Source: Bacteroidales bacterium (GTDB lineage: Bacteria > Bacteroidota > Bacteroidia > Bacteroidales > JAIPAH01). Taken from it: a stretch of DNA of 41,681 nucleotides. Positions 6,981 to 16,800 of the stretch are shown here, in pieces. Position 1 is the stretch's first letter; every line of letters begins with the position of its first letter. The position numbers and the translations under genes were made by a program. The notes below the pieces were generated by a model that was given only the letters and a program-made list of their open reading frames with translations, made no database searches and was not told the origin of the DNA. Location: contig JAIPAH010000010.1 of the NCBI GenBank assembly GCA_021740175.1, forward strand, positions 1-41,681, given 5' to 3'.

Positions 6981-8275
6981 TTATCATTCGTTTTCTTTTG
7001 TTCAGAGAATGCTCCCAGTGCTCTGAAGTCCTCGCCTGTGGGATTCTGGAACACCTTAAGCCCGAATTCCGGAACGACCGTAAGGATATGGTCAAAGATA
7101 TCCGACTGCACCTTCTCATATTCCACCCAGGCCTGCTTGGTGCTGAAGCAGTAAATCTGAACCGGCAGCCCGTATTCCGTCGGTTCCAACTGCCGCACCT
7201 GGATGATCATGTCCTGTTTGACTTTCTCATGATTCTTCAGGTAGTTGAGCAGGTACTGCCTGAAAACCCCTATGTTGGTTTGGCGACGGGTATTTACCAC
7301 GATGTCTGAATCAATATCATAGCGCTCATTGTGGGCTTTCAGCTCATCCTCTTTTTCCGGGATGTAATCCTTCAACAATCTGATGCGCTTAAATTTTTCT
7401 ATCATTTCGGGGGTACAGAACTTGATGGAATTCATGTTGATTTTCACCGAACGCATGATGCGTCGTCCCCCGCTTTCGTGCATCCCCCGCCAGTTGGTAA
7501 AGGAGTCGGCCACCATTTGATAGGTGGGAATGGTGGTAATGGTCATATCCCAATTTCGTACTTTTACTGCCGTAAGGTTCATATCGGTGACAATGCCGTC
7601 GGCGCCGTATTTCTCCATGACAATCCAGTCATTCGGACGCACCATGTCATTGGCCGAAAGCTGCAGACTGCCGATGAAACCCAGGATCGGGTCTTTAAAA
7701 ACGAACAGTAAGACGGCCGTGATGGCCCCCAGCCCGGTAAGCAGGTAAACGGGTGACTTTCCGATAACCTCCGAAACAATTAGGATACCTCCAATGAAAT
7801 AGATTCCTATCTTAATGATTTGAATATATCCCTTAATCGGTTTGGTCTTAGCGATTTCAAAATCCTGATAGATGTCAGTAACCGCATTTAAAAGCGAATC
7901 AAGGGCCAATAGGATGGTGAAGATAATGTAAATGTTGATCAAACCGGTCAAAAACTGTATCCAGCCTTCATAATCTCTGAAAATATCCGGGATAAAAGCC
8001 ATGAGTATAGCAGCCGGAATGATGTTGGCCAGTCGTCTGAAAAAGTGATGATTAACTAATGCATCATCCCAGCGATTGGTGGTCTTTTTTGTGAGACGTG
8101 TGAGAATAGTAATGAGAATATACCTACCTGCAATAAAAGCCAGGTAGCTTACTAAAGCAATTATCGCAAACAGGATCAGCACCGTAAGCGGATCGATAAA
8201 TTCAGGGGACACCCCCGCACTTGATAGTAAACCCGATACAAGATCATGAACTGATTTGGTTGCTATATTTTTCAT
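6977..8275 (-). CDS. Mechanosensitive ion channel, MscS family (YbdG-like)
   Basis: A 432-residue inner-membrane protein with five predicted membrane helices (about residues 29-53, 77-94, 101-124, 147-169 and 172-194). The MscS pore and beta domain follow: GLGAITAVLLFVFKDPILGF, then ANDMVRPNDWIVMEKYGADG and VKVRNWDMTITTIPTY. The long C-terminal part with GGRRIMRSVKINMNSI and the insert before the alpha-beta domain is the arrangement of E. coli YbdG (415 aa) rather than the short MscS. The expected role is release of solutes on hypo-osmotic shock. The reading frame ends inside the right arm of a MITE-like element, so the last codons may have been supplied by that element. Confidence 0.9.
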   Translation of the reverse strand: MKNIATKSVHDLVSGLLSSAGVSPEFIDPLTVLILFAIIALVSYLAFIAGRYILITILTRLTKKTTNRWDDALVNHHFFRRLANIIPAAILMAFIPDIFRDYEGWIQFLTGLINIYIIFTILLALDSLLNAVTDIYQDFEIAKTKPIKGYIQIIKIGIYFIGGILIVSEVIGKSPVYLLTGLGAITAVLLFVFKDPILGFIGSLQLSANDMVRPNDWIVMEKYGADGIVTDMNLTAVKVRNWDMTITTIPTYQMVADSFTNWRGMHESGGRRIMRSVKINMNSIKFCTPEMIEKFKRIRLLKDYIPEKEDELKAHNERYDIDSDIVVNTRRQTNIGVFRQYLLNYLKNHEKVKQDMIIQVRQLEPTEYGLPVQIYCFSTKQAWVEYEKVQSDIFDHILTVVPEFGLKVFQNPTGEDFRALGAFSEQKKTNDN

Positions 8276-8838
8276 GTATAAATTGTATTTATTTGCTGAT
8301 ACAGTTTTAGTTTAAACAAAAATAGGAAAATTATCCGGTGTTCTAACCTCATTCCCCGGCCCTCACATCAACCCCTAACCCCTTCCCTTCACAGGAGAAG
8401 GGGACCAGGGAGAGGGGCTGTTTTAGTTCCGGGTCTGTGGGGGAGCAGGAAGGTAACGACCTGCTCTACCCGGCCCCGGAGTTTGGGCATCGCTCCCCCA
8501 AAGAGGCCTTCCAAAAAAAATTACAGCCTGTTCATATTATCTGATGCGTCTTAGACGCAGAAGAATAAATCTCATCACTCAATAAAAAGCCACCAATAGC
8601 CAGAATCAAATGGCAATCATTCAACATTGATAAGTATTCGTTTGAACACCTCAAAAATTTCCTAAGTACCTGTTAGCCGATCACCGAATTACATGACAGG
8701 CTTACAATAACTCACCATACCGGCTTTGCCGAACAGTAATTGAAGGCATGCTGCAACAGGGACTTAACTTTTCTTTCGTTTCCTTTCACCAATACCTGTA
8801 TTTCTTTTAAATTAGCATCGCAACCAAAAAGATCAGCT
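8276..8838. other. Intergenic region with hairpins and a short palindrome
   Basis: This gap contains no supported gene. A C-rich stretch at about 8361-8416 (CCCTAACCCCTTCCC...GGAGAAGGGG...GGGAGAGGGG) belongs to the same low-complexity hairpin family as 40141-40220. AGCAGG/CCTGCT arms occur near 8451-8474. TGCGTCTTAGACGCA at 8545-8559 is a perfect short palindrome with 7-bp arms. The MscS promoter must lie at the left end and the nuclease promoter at the right end; neither could be placed with confidence. Confidence 0.55.
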
Positions 8839-11706
8839 TTGGATACTTTTCTTGATCTCACAGCTAAAAAGATTCTCTCACAATATCATCCAGAGGCGTT
8901 GGAAAAGCTTTGCGTGGTGTTTCCCAGCCGGAGGGCCGGTGTATTCTTCCGTAAAAGCCTTTCTCGTCAGGTAGGGGAAGCTTTTTTTATGCCGGAAATA
9001 TTCGCTATGGAAGATTTCGTTCTGAAAAACACCAACCTCCGGCAGCTCGATTCCATCAGTCTCTCCTTTGAACTTTTTGAAGTGCATAAAAAGCTGAATA
9101 AAAACAGCGGTTCCTTTGAGGAATTCCTTAAATATGGGACAACGATTCTCAGCGATTTTAATGAGCTCGACATGCATATGGTCGATATCCAAAAGGCCTT
9201 TTCTTACCTGGAAGATTACCGGGAATTAAAACTTTGGGGACTGGAAAAAGATGAGCTGTCTGATTTTCAGAAGAAATATCTTGACTTTTTTAAATCGTTA
9301 TCTTATTATTATGAAGAATTTAAAAAACGTTTGTTCGACCGGAAAAGCGCATACCAGGGACTTGCCTTTCGCTATCTGGCTGAAAATTGTGACGAAATTT
9401 TCAGGGAGCCGAAATGGAAGAAAACTTTCTTTGCCGGGTTCAATGCCTTTACTCCTTCCGAGCAAAAGATTGTAGATTTTTTTCTTGAAAATCAGTCGGG
9501 TGAAGTTATATGGAATGCTGATAAATATTATTTGGAAGATAAAAAGCAGGAGGCCGGCCAGCATTTGCGGGAGCTATTTAAAAAAGATTTTTATGTGAAT
9601 GATTTTGTAGGGAATAATTTTCGGGATTACCCCAAAGACATTGATATTTACGGTTGTCCGGGGGATATAGCACAGGCTAAAACGGCAGGGCAGCTTCTGA
9701 AGTCGATCTCCGAAGAGGATAATGTGGCTGTCGTGCTGGCGGATGAGACCTTGCTGGAGCCTGTCCTGAACTCCATCCCTTCCAATATATCCGCTTTTAA
9801 TGTCACTATGGGGCTGCCACTCGGAAATACACCGCTCTATTCCCTGTTTGAGAATCTTTTCAGGCTGCATGTTTCGCCTTATAAAACGGGAAAATCGAAA
9901 AAAGCCGAAAGCGGGGACATTTACTTCTATTACAAAGATGTTTTGCGGGTAATGGCTCATTCGTTGATAAAAAAATACCTGGATTGGAAAATGAGTGATT
10001 ATGAAAACCCCGGAAAATCACCAATTGATGAACTCAAAAAGGCCAACAAAACCTATTACTCGCCGCGGGATATAAAAAAGTTGCTTTCGGATATAGGCGT
10101 CAGGGACATGGATGCGGTGTCATTTCTGTGGGAAGATTGGCAGCAAAAAGCTAACAAAGCCCTTGATTCTTATCTTCACCTCCTCCAAGCCTTAAGAGAT
10201 ATGGCTATCAACCAGGATTCCCGCGAAGGGGAGAATCAGCTTTTGCTGGAGTATATTTACCGGTTTTCCAACGTTTTTCAAACCATGCAAAACCTGCGGG
10301 AAGAATATAGTACCCTGAAAACCCCGGATGTGTTGTGGCGATTTTTGATACAGCTCATCAATCGCGAGACGATAGCTTTCAGGGGAGAACCCCTTAAAGG
10401 TTTACAGATTATGGGAATGCTGGAAACACGGCTTCTTGATTTTGAAAGGGTGATATTAGTTTCGGCTAATGAAGAGTTTTTGCCCGGCGGCCAATTTGAT
10501 GTAACGCTCATGCCTTACGAAATGCGCTTGAATTACCGATTACCTTTGAAAAAGGACAAAGCCGCTATTTTTGCCTATCATTTTTACAGTCTCCTCCAGC
10601 GCTCTAAAAAAGTGGATATTCTTTACAATACCGTAATTGAAGGCAACCAGGGCAGTGAGATGAGTCGTTTTGTCAAACAGCTTATGCACGAACTCCCGAA
10701 ATATAACAGACACACCAGCATCAGAAACACGAATGTAGCCATAAAACCCCATTTGAAGGAACAAGAACAAAAAATCGAGATTGAAAAGAGTGCTAAAGTG
10801 ATGAAACGGCTCAAAGAAAAAGCAGATACCGGATTTGCGGCAACAACGCTGAATAAATACCGGCTTTGTCCTTTGAAATATTACCTCGAGGAAATTCTTA
10901 ACCTGGAAGAGGAAGAAGAGGTGGAAGAAACCATTGAGGCCCGTACATTGGGGAACGTTGTTCACCATACGCTGGAAAAATTTTTTAAACCATTTATAAA
11001 CAAAGCGATAAAGAAAGAAGACCTGGTGGCCATGGAAAAAGAGGCCCAAACCAAACTTACGGAAGTGTTTAAAGAGCTCTACACAGGCCGGGATATCTTT
11101 TCGGGGAAAAATTTGCTTGTATACAATGTAGCTTTGTATTGGCTGGAGGCTTTCTTAAAAAAAGAAAAGGAAGATTTAAAAGCATATCAGGAAAAAGGAA
11201 AGTCTTACTTTCTCAAAGGCACGGAAACTCAATTGTGGGGGCATCTTTCGATACAACAACCCTACAAGAATTTCAGGGTCAATTTTAAAGGAAAAATCGA
11301 CCGGATGGATAAGGTAGGAGAAGATATCCGGATCATAGATTATAAAACCGGACGGGTGATTAATCAGAATATAACTTTTGATAATTTTGAACAATTAATG
11401 GAATCAACCGGGAAGAAAGAAGCTTTTCAGCTTTTGATCTATCAATGGCTCTATAGGCAGAATTACAATGACGGCACTAAGGTCTGGCCTGCTATTCTTT
11501 CGTTTCCGGCACTCAATAACGGATATATGTTTGCCAAACATGCCGGAAAGAAAGGGGTCGAAAATGAGGCATTGGATGATTTTGAAAAAGAAATCGAAAA
11601 ACTCCTTGAAGAAATTTTTGATAGCAAGATTCCGTTTTATCAAACCAAGGATCGGGAGATATGTAGGACATGCGATTTTAAAGACCTTTGCAACAGGCAT
11701 AATTAA
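8839..11706 (+). CDS. AddB/RexB-like PD-(D/E)XK nuclease with Fe-S cluster motif
   Basis: A roughly 955-residue helicase-nuclease subunit for double-strand-break processing. The N-terminus has the degenerate P-loop region CVVFPSRRAGVFFRKSL, and ETRLLDFERVILVSANEEFLPG lies mid-protein as in UvrD/AddB folds. The C-terminal nuclease shows TLGNVVHHTLEKFF, then RIIDYKTGRV with the catalytic Asp and Lys. Four cysteines fit the AddB iron-sulfur staple: one in RLCPLKYY and three in the final ICRTCDFKDLCN. An upstream ATG at 8740 would add 33 residues of unlikely sequence. Conservation appears to begin at a TTG at 8839 (LDTFLDLTAKKIL), so I prefer that start, though initiation is uncertain. The expected AddA/UvrD-type partner is not encoded in this window. 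Confidence 0.82.
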   Translation: MDTFLDLTAKKILSQYHPEALEKLCVVFPSRRAGVFFRKSLSRQVGEAFFMPEIFAMEDFVLKNTNLRQLDSISLSFELFEVHKKLNKNSGSFEEFLKYGTTILSDFNELDMHMVDIQKAFSYLEDYRELKLWGLEKDELSDFQKKYLDFFKSLSYYYEEFKKRLFDRKSAYQGLAFRYLAENCDEIFREPKWKKTFFAGFNAFTPSEQKIVDFFLENQSGEVIWNADKYYLEDKKQEAGQHLRELFKKDFYVNDFVGNNFRDYPKDIDIYGCPGDIAQAKTAGQLLKSISEEDNVAVVLADETLLEPVLNSIPSNISAFNVTMGLPLGNTPLYSLFENLFRLHVSPYKTGKSKKAESGDIYFYYKDVLRVMAHSLIKKYLDWKMSDYENPGKSPIDELKKANKTYYSPRDIKKLLSDIGVRDMDAVSFLWEDWQQKANKALDSYLHLLQALRDMAINQDSREGENQLLLEYIYRFSNVFQTMQNLREEYSTLKTPDVLWRFLIQLINRETIAFRGEPLKGLQIMGMLETRLLDFERVILVSANEEFLPGGQFDVTLMPYEMRLNYRLPLKKDKAAIFAYHFYSLLQRSKKVDILYNTVIEGNQGSEMSRFVKQLMHELPKYNRHTSIRNTNVAIKPHLKEQEQKIEIEKSAKVMKRLKEKADTGFAATTLNKYRLCPLKYYLEEILNLEEEEEVEETIEARTLGNVVHHTLEKFFKPFINKAIKKEDLVAMEKEAQTKLTEVFKELYTGRDIFSGKNLLVYNVALYWLEAFLKKEKEDLKAYQEKGKSYFLKGTETQLWGHLSIQQPYKNFRVNFKGKIDRMDKVGEDIRIIDYKTGRVINQNITFDNFEQLMESTGKKEAFQLLIYQWLYRQNYNDGTKVWPAILSFPALNNGYMFAKHAGKKGVENEALDDFEKEIEKLLEEIFDSKIPFYQTKDREICRTCDFKDLCNRHN

Positions 11707-11762
11707 TGTTTACCTTTGATAGGAATAAATTTGTATATTGCGATAATTAAAAAACTTTAGCA

Positions 11763-13787
11763 ATGGGGGAAAATCAGAGTAAATACATGTATAACGTTTT
11801 AATAGTCGACGACCGGCCTGAAAATCTTCTTACCCTTGAGAATATGCTTGAAAGCGAAGAATTGAATATTGTAAAAGCCAACTCAGGCAAAGAAGCTTTG
11901 AGTTTGATGCTTGATTACAATTTTGCCCTCGTGCTGCTCGATGTTCAAATGCCAGTGATGGATGGTTTTGAAGTGGCTGAGCTAATGCGGAGTAATGAAA
12001 AAACCAAACACATTCCTATTATATTTATTACCGCTATCAGCACCGAGCGTAAGCATATCTTTAAAGGTTATGAAACAGGAGCTGTTGACTATCTATATAA
12101 GCCGCTTGATCTTGAAGTATTAAGAAGCAAAATCCAATCATTTATTGAGTTTTTCAAACATAAACAAAAACTCCAGGAAACTACCCAAAAGCTTGAAAAT
12201 ACAGTACAGGAATTGCACCGGGCTAAGAAAGTAGCTGAAGATGCCACCAAGGCGAAAAGCTCTTTCCTGGCCAACATGAGTCACGAAATACGTACCCCCC
12301 TCAATGGTATTATCGGCATGGCGGATTTAATGCTTCAGGATGAGCTCTCCGAATTGCAGCGCGAAAGGTTATTGGACCTCAGAAACTCAGGTGAGTCTCT
12401 CCTGGAGATTATTAATGAAATTTTGGATATTTCCAAAATTGAGGCTGAAAAGCTCGAACTTGAAAATGTGAAATTTAATATCAGGGAACTCCTCGAAAAA
12501 GTGGTGCGTTTGTTGTCAGTAAAAACCCTGAAAACCAACATCGAGTTAGTGGCCTCTATTACTCCTGATTCTCCCAATTCTCTTAAAGGAGACCCCACGA
12601 GGCTAAGACAGGTTCTAATAAATCTCTTGGGTAATGCCATCAAATTTACCAATGAGGGAGAAATAGGTGTAGACATCGTTAAGAAGAAAGAAGATGAAAA
12701 TACAGTTACCTTAGAGTTTAATATTTTCGATACGGGCATCGGAATTCCGAGAGAAAAGCAGCCTAAGCTCTTTGAATCATATGAACAAGCCGATAAATCG
12801 ACTTCCAGGCAGTATGGAGGAACGGGACTGGGCCTTCCCATTTCTAAAAAAATTGTGGAACTCATGGGAGGAACACTTGACCTGGAAAGTGAGGAAGGAA
12901 AGGGGACTCGATTTTACTTTTCTATTGATTTCCCTAAAGCCGAGGAGCAGGAACCGGTTTGTGAACTGCAATTAGGGGATAAGGGTGAATCGTTGAAAGT
13001 GCTGGTTATTGATGACAATGAAACCTCGCGATCCATTATCAAGAGTTATCTTGATTTTTGGAGTTTTAATACTCATTTGGTAGGAAGTACGGAAGAAGCG
13101 AAGGAAAAATTGCAGGAAAATGAATATGATGTCATTTTTGTGGATACAGTCATGCCTGATATTGAGAGCACCGATGATATGCAGCGGTTTTATGAAGATA
13201 CCCTTTCACAAAGCAATGCTTACATCGTCATCATGCCACCCAGCAAATCGGCAGTAAATCTTTCGATATATGCTGATATGGGATTGGAAAAACACATCTA
13301 CAAACCGGTACTTCAGCAGGATTTAAAAGAAATTTTTATATCCTTGTTTAGGACCCCGACTGAAAAAGAAGCGGCGGAAGCTAAGGCTAAGGAACAAGAG
13401 CAAGAGGAAGCATCATCAGGTATTAGGATATTGCTGGCAGAAGATCAAAAAATAAACCGCAAAATTGTATCGGGATTGCTCTCAAAATATAATTGGGAGA
13501 TTGAAGAAGCTGTGGACGGGAAGGATGCTTTGAACAAAGCATTAAGTGAAAATTTTGATATTGTTCTTATGGATGTTCAAATGCCTCAGATGGATGGCTA
13601 TGAGGCTACAAAACGGATCAGGGAAAAAGAAAATGAAACCGGCAAACATTTGCCCATTATTGCTATGACAGCCCATGCCATGAAGGGAGATAAGGAAAAA
13701 TGCCTGGCAGCAGGTATGGATCACTACCTGGCCAAACCCATTAATACAGAGGACGTAGTGAAGATTATCAGAGAATATACATCATAG
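11763..13787 (+). CDS. Soluble hybrid histidine kinase, REC-HisKA-HATPase-REC-REC
   Basis: A 674-residue cytoplasmic kinase with no membrane segment. It opens with a receiver domain ([10 protein letters not shown], phospho-acceptor Asp60 in [11 protein letters not shown], conserved Lys in YLYKPL). A short coiled coil follows, then HisKA with the phospho-His174 in [14 protein letters not shown], and an HATPase with N box [11 protein letters not shown]1 DTGIGIP and G2 [10 protein letters not shown]. Two more receivers follow: [11 protein letters not shown] with FVDTVMPD, and [12 protein letters not shown] with Asp604 in [14 protein letters not shown]. The N-terminal receiver means its kinase is probably controlled by another phosphodonor. 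The next gene, a very large membrane hybrid kinase, begins 24 nt downstream, so they likely act together. The output is not obvious, as no DNA-binding domain is attached. Confidence 0.9.
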   Translation: MGENQSKYMYNVLIVDDRPENLLTLENMLESEELNIVKANSGKEALSLMLDYNFALVLLDVQMPVMDGFEVAELMRSNEKTKHIPIIFITAISTERKHIFKGYETGAVDYLYKPLDLEVLRSKIQSFIEFFKHKQKLQETTQKLENTVQELHRAKKVAEDATKAKSSFLANMSHEIRTPLNGIIGMADLMLQDELSELQRERLLDLRNSGESLLEIINEILDISKIEAEKLELENVKFNIRELLEKVVRLLSVKTLKTNIELVASITPDSPNSLKGDPTRLRQVLINLLGNAIKFTNEGEIGVDIVKKKEDENTVTLEFNIFDTGIGIPREKQPKLFESYEQADKSTSRQYGGTGLGLPISKKIVELMGGTLDLESEEGKGTRFYFSIDFPKAEEQEPVCELQLGDKGESLKVLVIDDNETSRSIIKSYLDFWSFNTHLVGSTEEAKEKLQENEYDVIFVDTVMPDIESTDDMQRFYEDTLSQSNAYIVIMPPSKSAVNLSIYADMGLEKHIYKPVLQQDLKEIFISLFRTPTEKEAAEAKAKEQEQEEASSGIRILLAEDQKINRKIVSGLLSKYNWEIEEAVDGKDALNKALSENFDIVLMDVQMPQMDGYEATKRIREKENETGKHLPIIAMTAHAMKGDKEKCLAAGMDHYLAKPINTEDVVKIIREYTS

Positions 13788-13811
13788 TTAAGCGATTCAA
13801 AAAAGAAAGCT

Positions 13812-16800
13812 ATGAAAAATTCCAGCAATCGCGATCCACATATTAAAATTTTCAACTTTAAGCTGACCCCTCATATAGGTGTTGGTAAAAGCTTGTTCCT
13901 GTGGTTTTTGTTTATTTCTATTGTACCTCTACTCACGGTTAGCTATATCAATTATTTTAATGCCTATAAAAGTCTTGCTATTGCCACAGAAAAAACGCTT
14001 GTTAATTCATCCAGACTTAAAGTGGATAAAGTGAATTCCTATTTTACAGGTATTGAAAAGGATCTGAATTTTCAATCAAAACTTCAAAGCAATAAGATTT
14101 TTCTGAAACAATTAAGCGAAGGTTATAGCAATGCTTCCATTGGATTGAGAGATTATTTGGAAACCGCGAAGTATCAAAATATCATTGAGCAAAGAAACAA
14201 TTACTTTAAAAAAATAAGGGCAAGTAATAACTATTACGATATTTATTTAATTGATGAAAAGGGAAATGTCCTTTACTCCGCAAAAAATGAGCACCTTTTA
14301 GGAACCAATGTTTTTGATGGTGAATATTCAAATACGAAAATAGGAGAAACAGCCCAGAATATTCTTGAGACAGGCCAGATGCTTTTCTCAGATTTTGAAC
14401 GAGATATTAAAAACATGGAGCTGGTCTCCGGTATTATAGGTAAACCGTTTCGGGAAGATGGGGATGTCATTGGTATGATTGCATTTCGTATCCAAGATAA
14501 CGATTTGAACCGGCTTATGCAAAAAGAGAATGACATTGGGAAAACCGGAATTACTTATATTGTTGGGGAAGACTTAATGATGCGTTCTATTTCACGCTCT
14601 TTGGAAGATACAATTCTTATGAACCAAAAAATTACTAATGAACGGACCAAAAAGTGGCTCAGACTTCAACTGCCATTACAATCCTATAGAAATAATTTTG
14701 GTGATAAACAGAAAAACATGGTTTCCTCGTATGAAGGCGTTAAGGGACAAATGGTTTATGGCATTGCCCGGACTATTAGCAAACTACAGGATTATGGTGT
14801 TCGATGGGCGATTGTTGAAGAGTTTGAATTGGATGAAGCGTTTGTTTATCCCAGGAAATTATCTGATACGGTAAAAATATCTTTAATTGTGACAGTAATT
14901 GTAGTGTTGATTATTGCGATATTTGTTACCAGACGTACGGTTACCCCTATCAAAAAACTCTCGGCATGGGCCAAGCAAGTGGCTGAAGGTCATCTGGAGA
15001 AAAAAGATATTAGAGCCCCGAAAAATGAAGTTGGGGAGATGAAGAATACATTTAATAACCTGGTCGATTATCTCCTTGGGCTGAGTTATGTGACCCAGGA
15101 TATTGCAAAAGGGGATTTTTCGAGCAAAGTGGAAGTGCGCAGCGAACATGACGTATTGGCCAAATCAGTAAACCAGATGATTGAAAGTTTCCGTACGGTA
15201 GTGAATCAGGCTAATAAAATTTCCCAGGGAGATTATACGGAAGATGTAAAACCCAGGAGCGAGAAGGATACCTTGGGCATAGCCCTGGAGAATATGACCC
15301 GAACGCTTCGCGAATCCTCTAAGGAAATACGGAGGCAGGATTGGCTGAAAACCGGAATTAGCCAACTGAATGCCCGTATGAGTGGCAAAAAAGACCTTAG
15401 CCAGTTAAGCAAGGAGATTATAGAATTTATGGCGGAATACCTGAACGCAAAGTTAGGGTTGATCTATATTAAGGAAGAGGATAAGCTGGTATTGCAGGAA
15501 AGCTATGCCTTGAAAGAAGAAGACCAATTTAAAGAGATAAAAATTGGAGAGGGACTTGTGGGGCAGGCCGTACAAAGTAACCAGATTATGGAGATGCAGC
15601 ATACATCCATGGAGGAGATACCGTCTATCGATATGACCGTTGCTAAAGAAAAACCCTCAACTTTCCTTGTGGCTCCCTTCAACTATGAGGGGCAAACTAT
15701 CGGAGTAATTCAGATAGGAAATCAGAAGACTTTCACTGAATTGGAAAGACAGCTCTTCGAAGACTCGTTGGATAGCATTGCAGTAGCGGCTAATGCTGCC
15801 TTAGCGCATTCTCAGCTTCAAAAACTGCTGAAGAAAAGCCAGGAACAGCAAGAAAAGCTTGAGGTTCAACAAGAAGAACTGCGCCAAACAAATGAAGAGC
15901 TGGAAGAGCAGACCAAAGCGCTTAAAGCCTCTGAAAATACGCTTCAACAGCAGAAAGAAGAGCTTAGTGTAATAAACGAGGAATTGGAAGAACGAACAAA
16001 AGCCCTTGAGAAAGAAAAAGAAAAGATAAAGGTTAAGAATGATGAACTCGAAACAGCCCGGAAACAAATAGAGGAAAAAGCCCATGATCTGGAGAAAGCC
16101 AGTAAATATAAATCGGAGTTCCTGGCCAATATGTCACATGAGCTGCGAACTCCGCTGAATAGTATCCTGGTATTGTCTCAGCTCCTCATTCGAAATGATT
16201 CGGGCAACCTTACCGACAAGCAGATAGAGTTTGCCAAAACCATTAACACCTCCGGAAATGATCTGCTGGAGTTAATAAATGATATCCTCGATCTCTCAAA
16301 GGTGGAATCCGGCAAACTGCAGCTTAATATCGAAAAAGTTGACCTTCAGGAAATAGCTGATAATATCGAGCGTATCTTTGACCCGGTCATAACCCGGAAA
16401 GGTTTGGAATTGCATGTCGAAGTGGACAAGAATCTTCCTCAGTATATTCATTCCGATCCACAGCGCATTATGCAGATAATTAAAAACCTGATGTCTAATG
16501 CGATGAAGTTTACAAATAAAGGCTATATTAAACTTCACATATTCAAACCTGATCCCCAAACTTCTTTCTCTACCAAGGAATTGAATAAATTCGGAGCTGT
16601 TGGAATAACAATAAGTGATACAGGATCGGGGATTCCCAAAGATAAAAGAGAATTGATTTTTGAGGCTTTTCAGCAAGCCGATGGTACAACAAGCCGTAAA
16701 TATGGCGGAACAGGTCTTGGATTAAGTATTACCCGAAGTTTTACCCAATTGTTGCGAGGGGAAATTACATTGGATTCAGAAGAAGATAAGGGTACTTCAT

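Noticed and set aside
8740-8838. N-terminal extension of the AddB-like nuclease from the ATG at 8740
   Set aside because: The extra 33 residues have no similarity to the family's N-terminus and the conserved protein start begins at the TTG codon at 8839.
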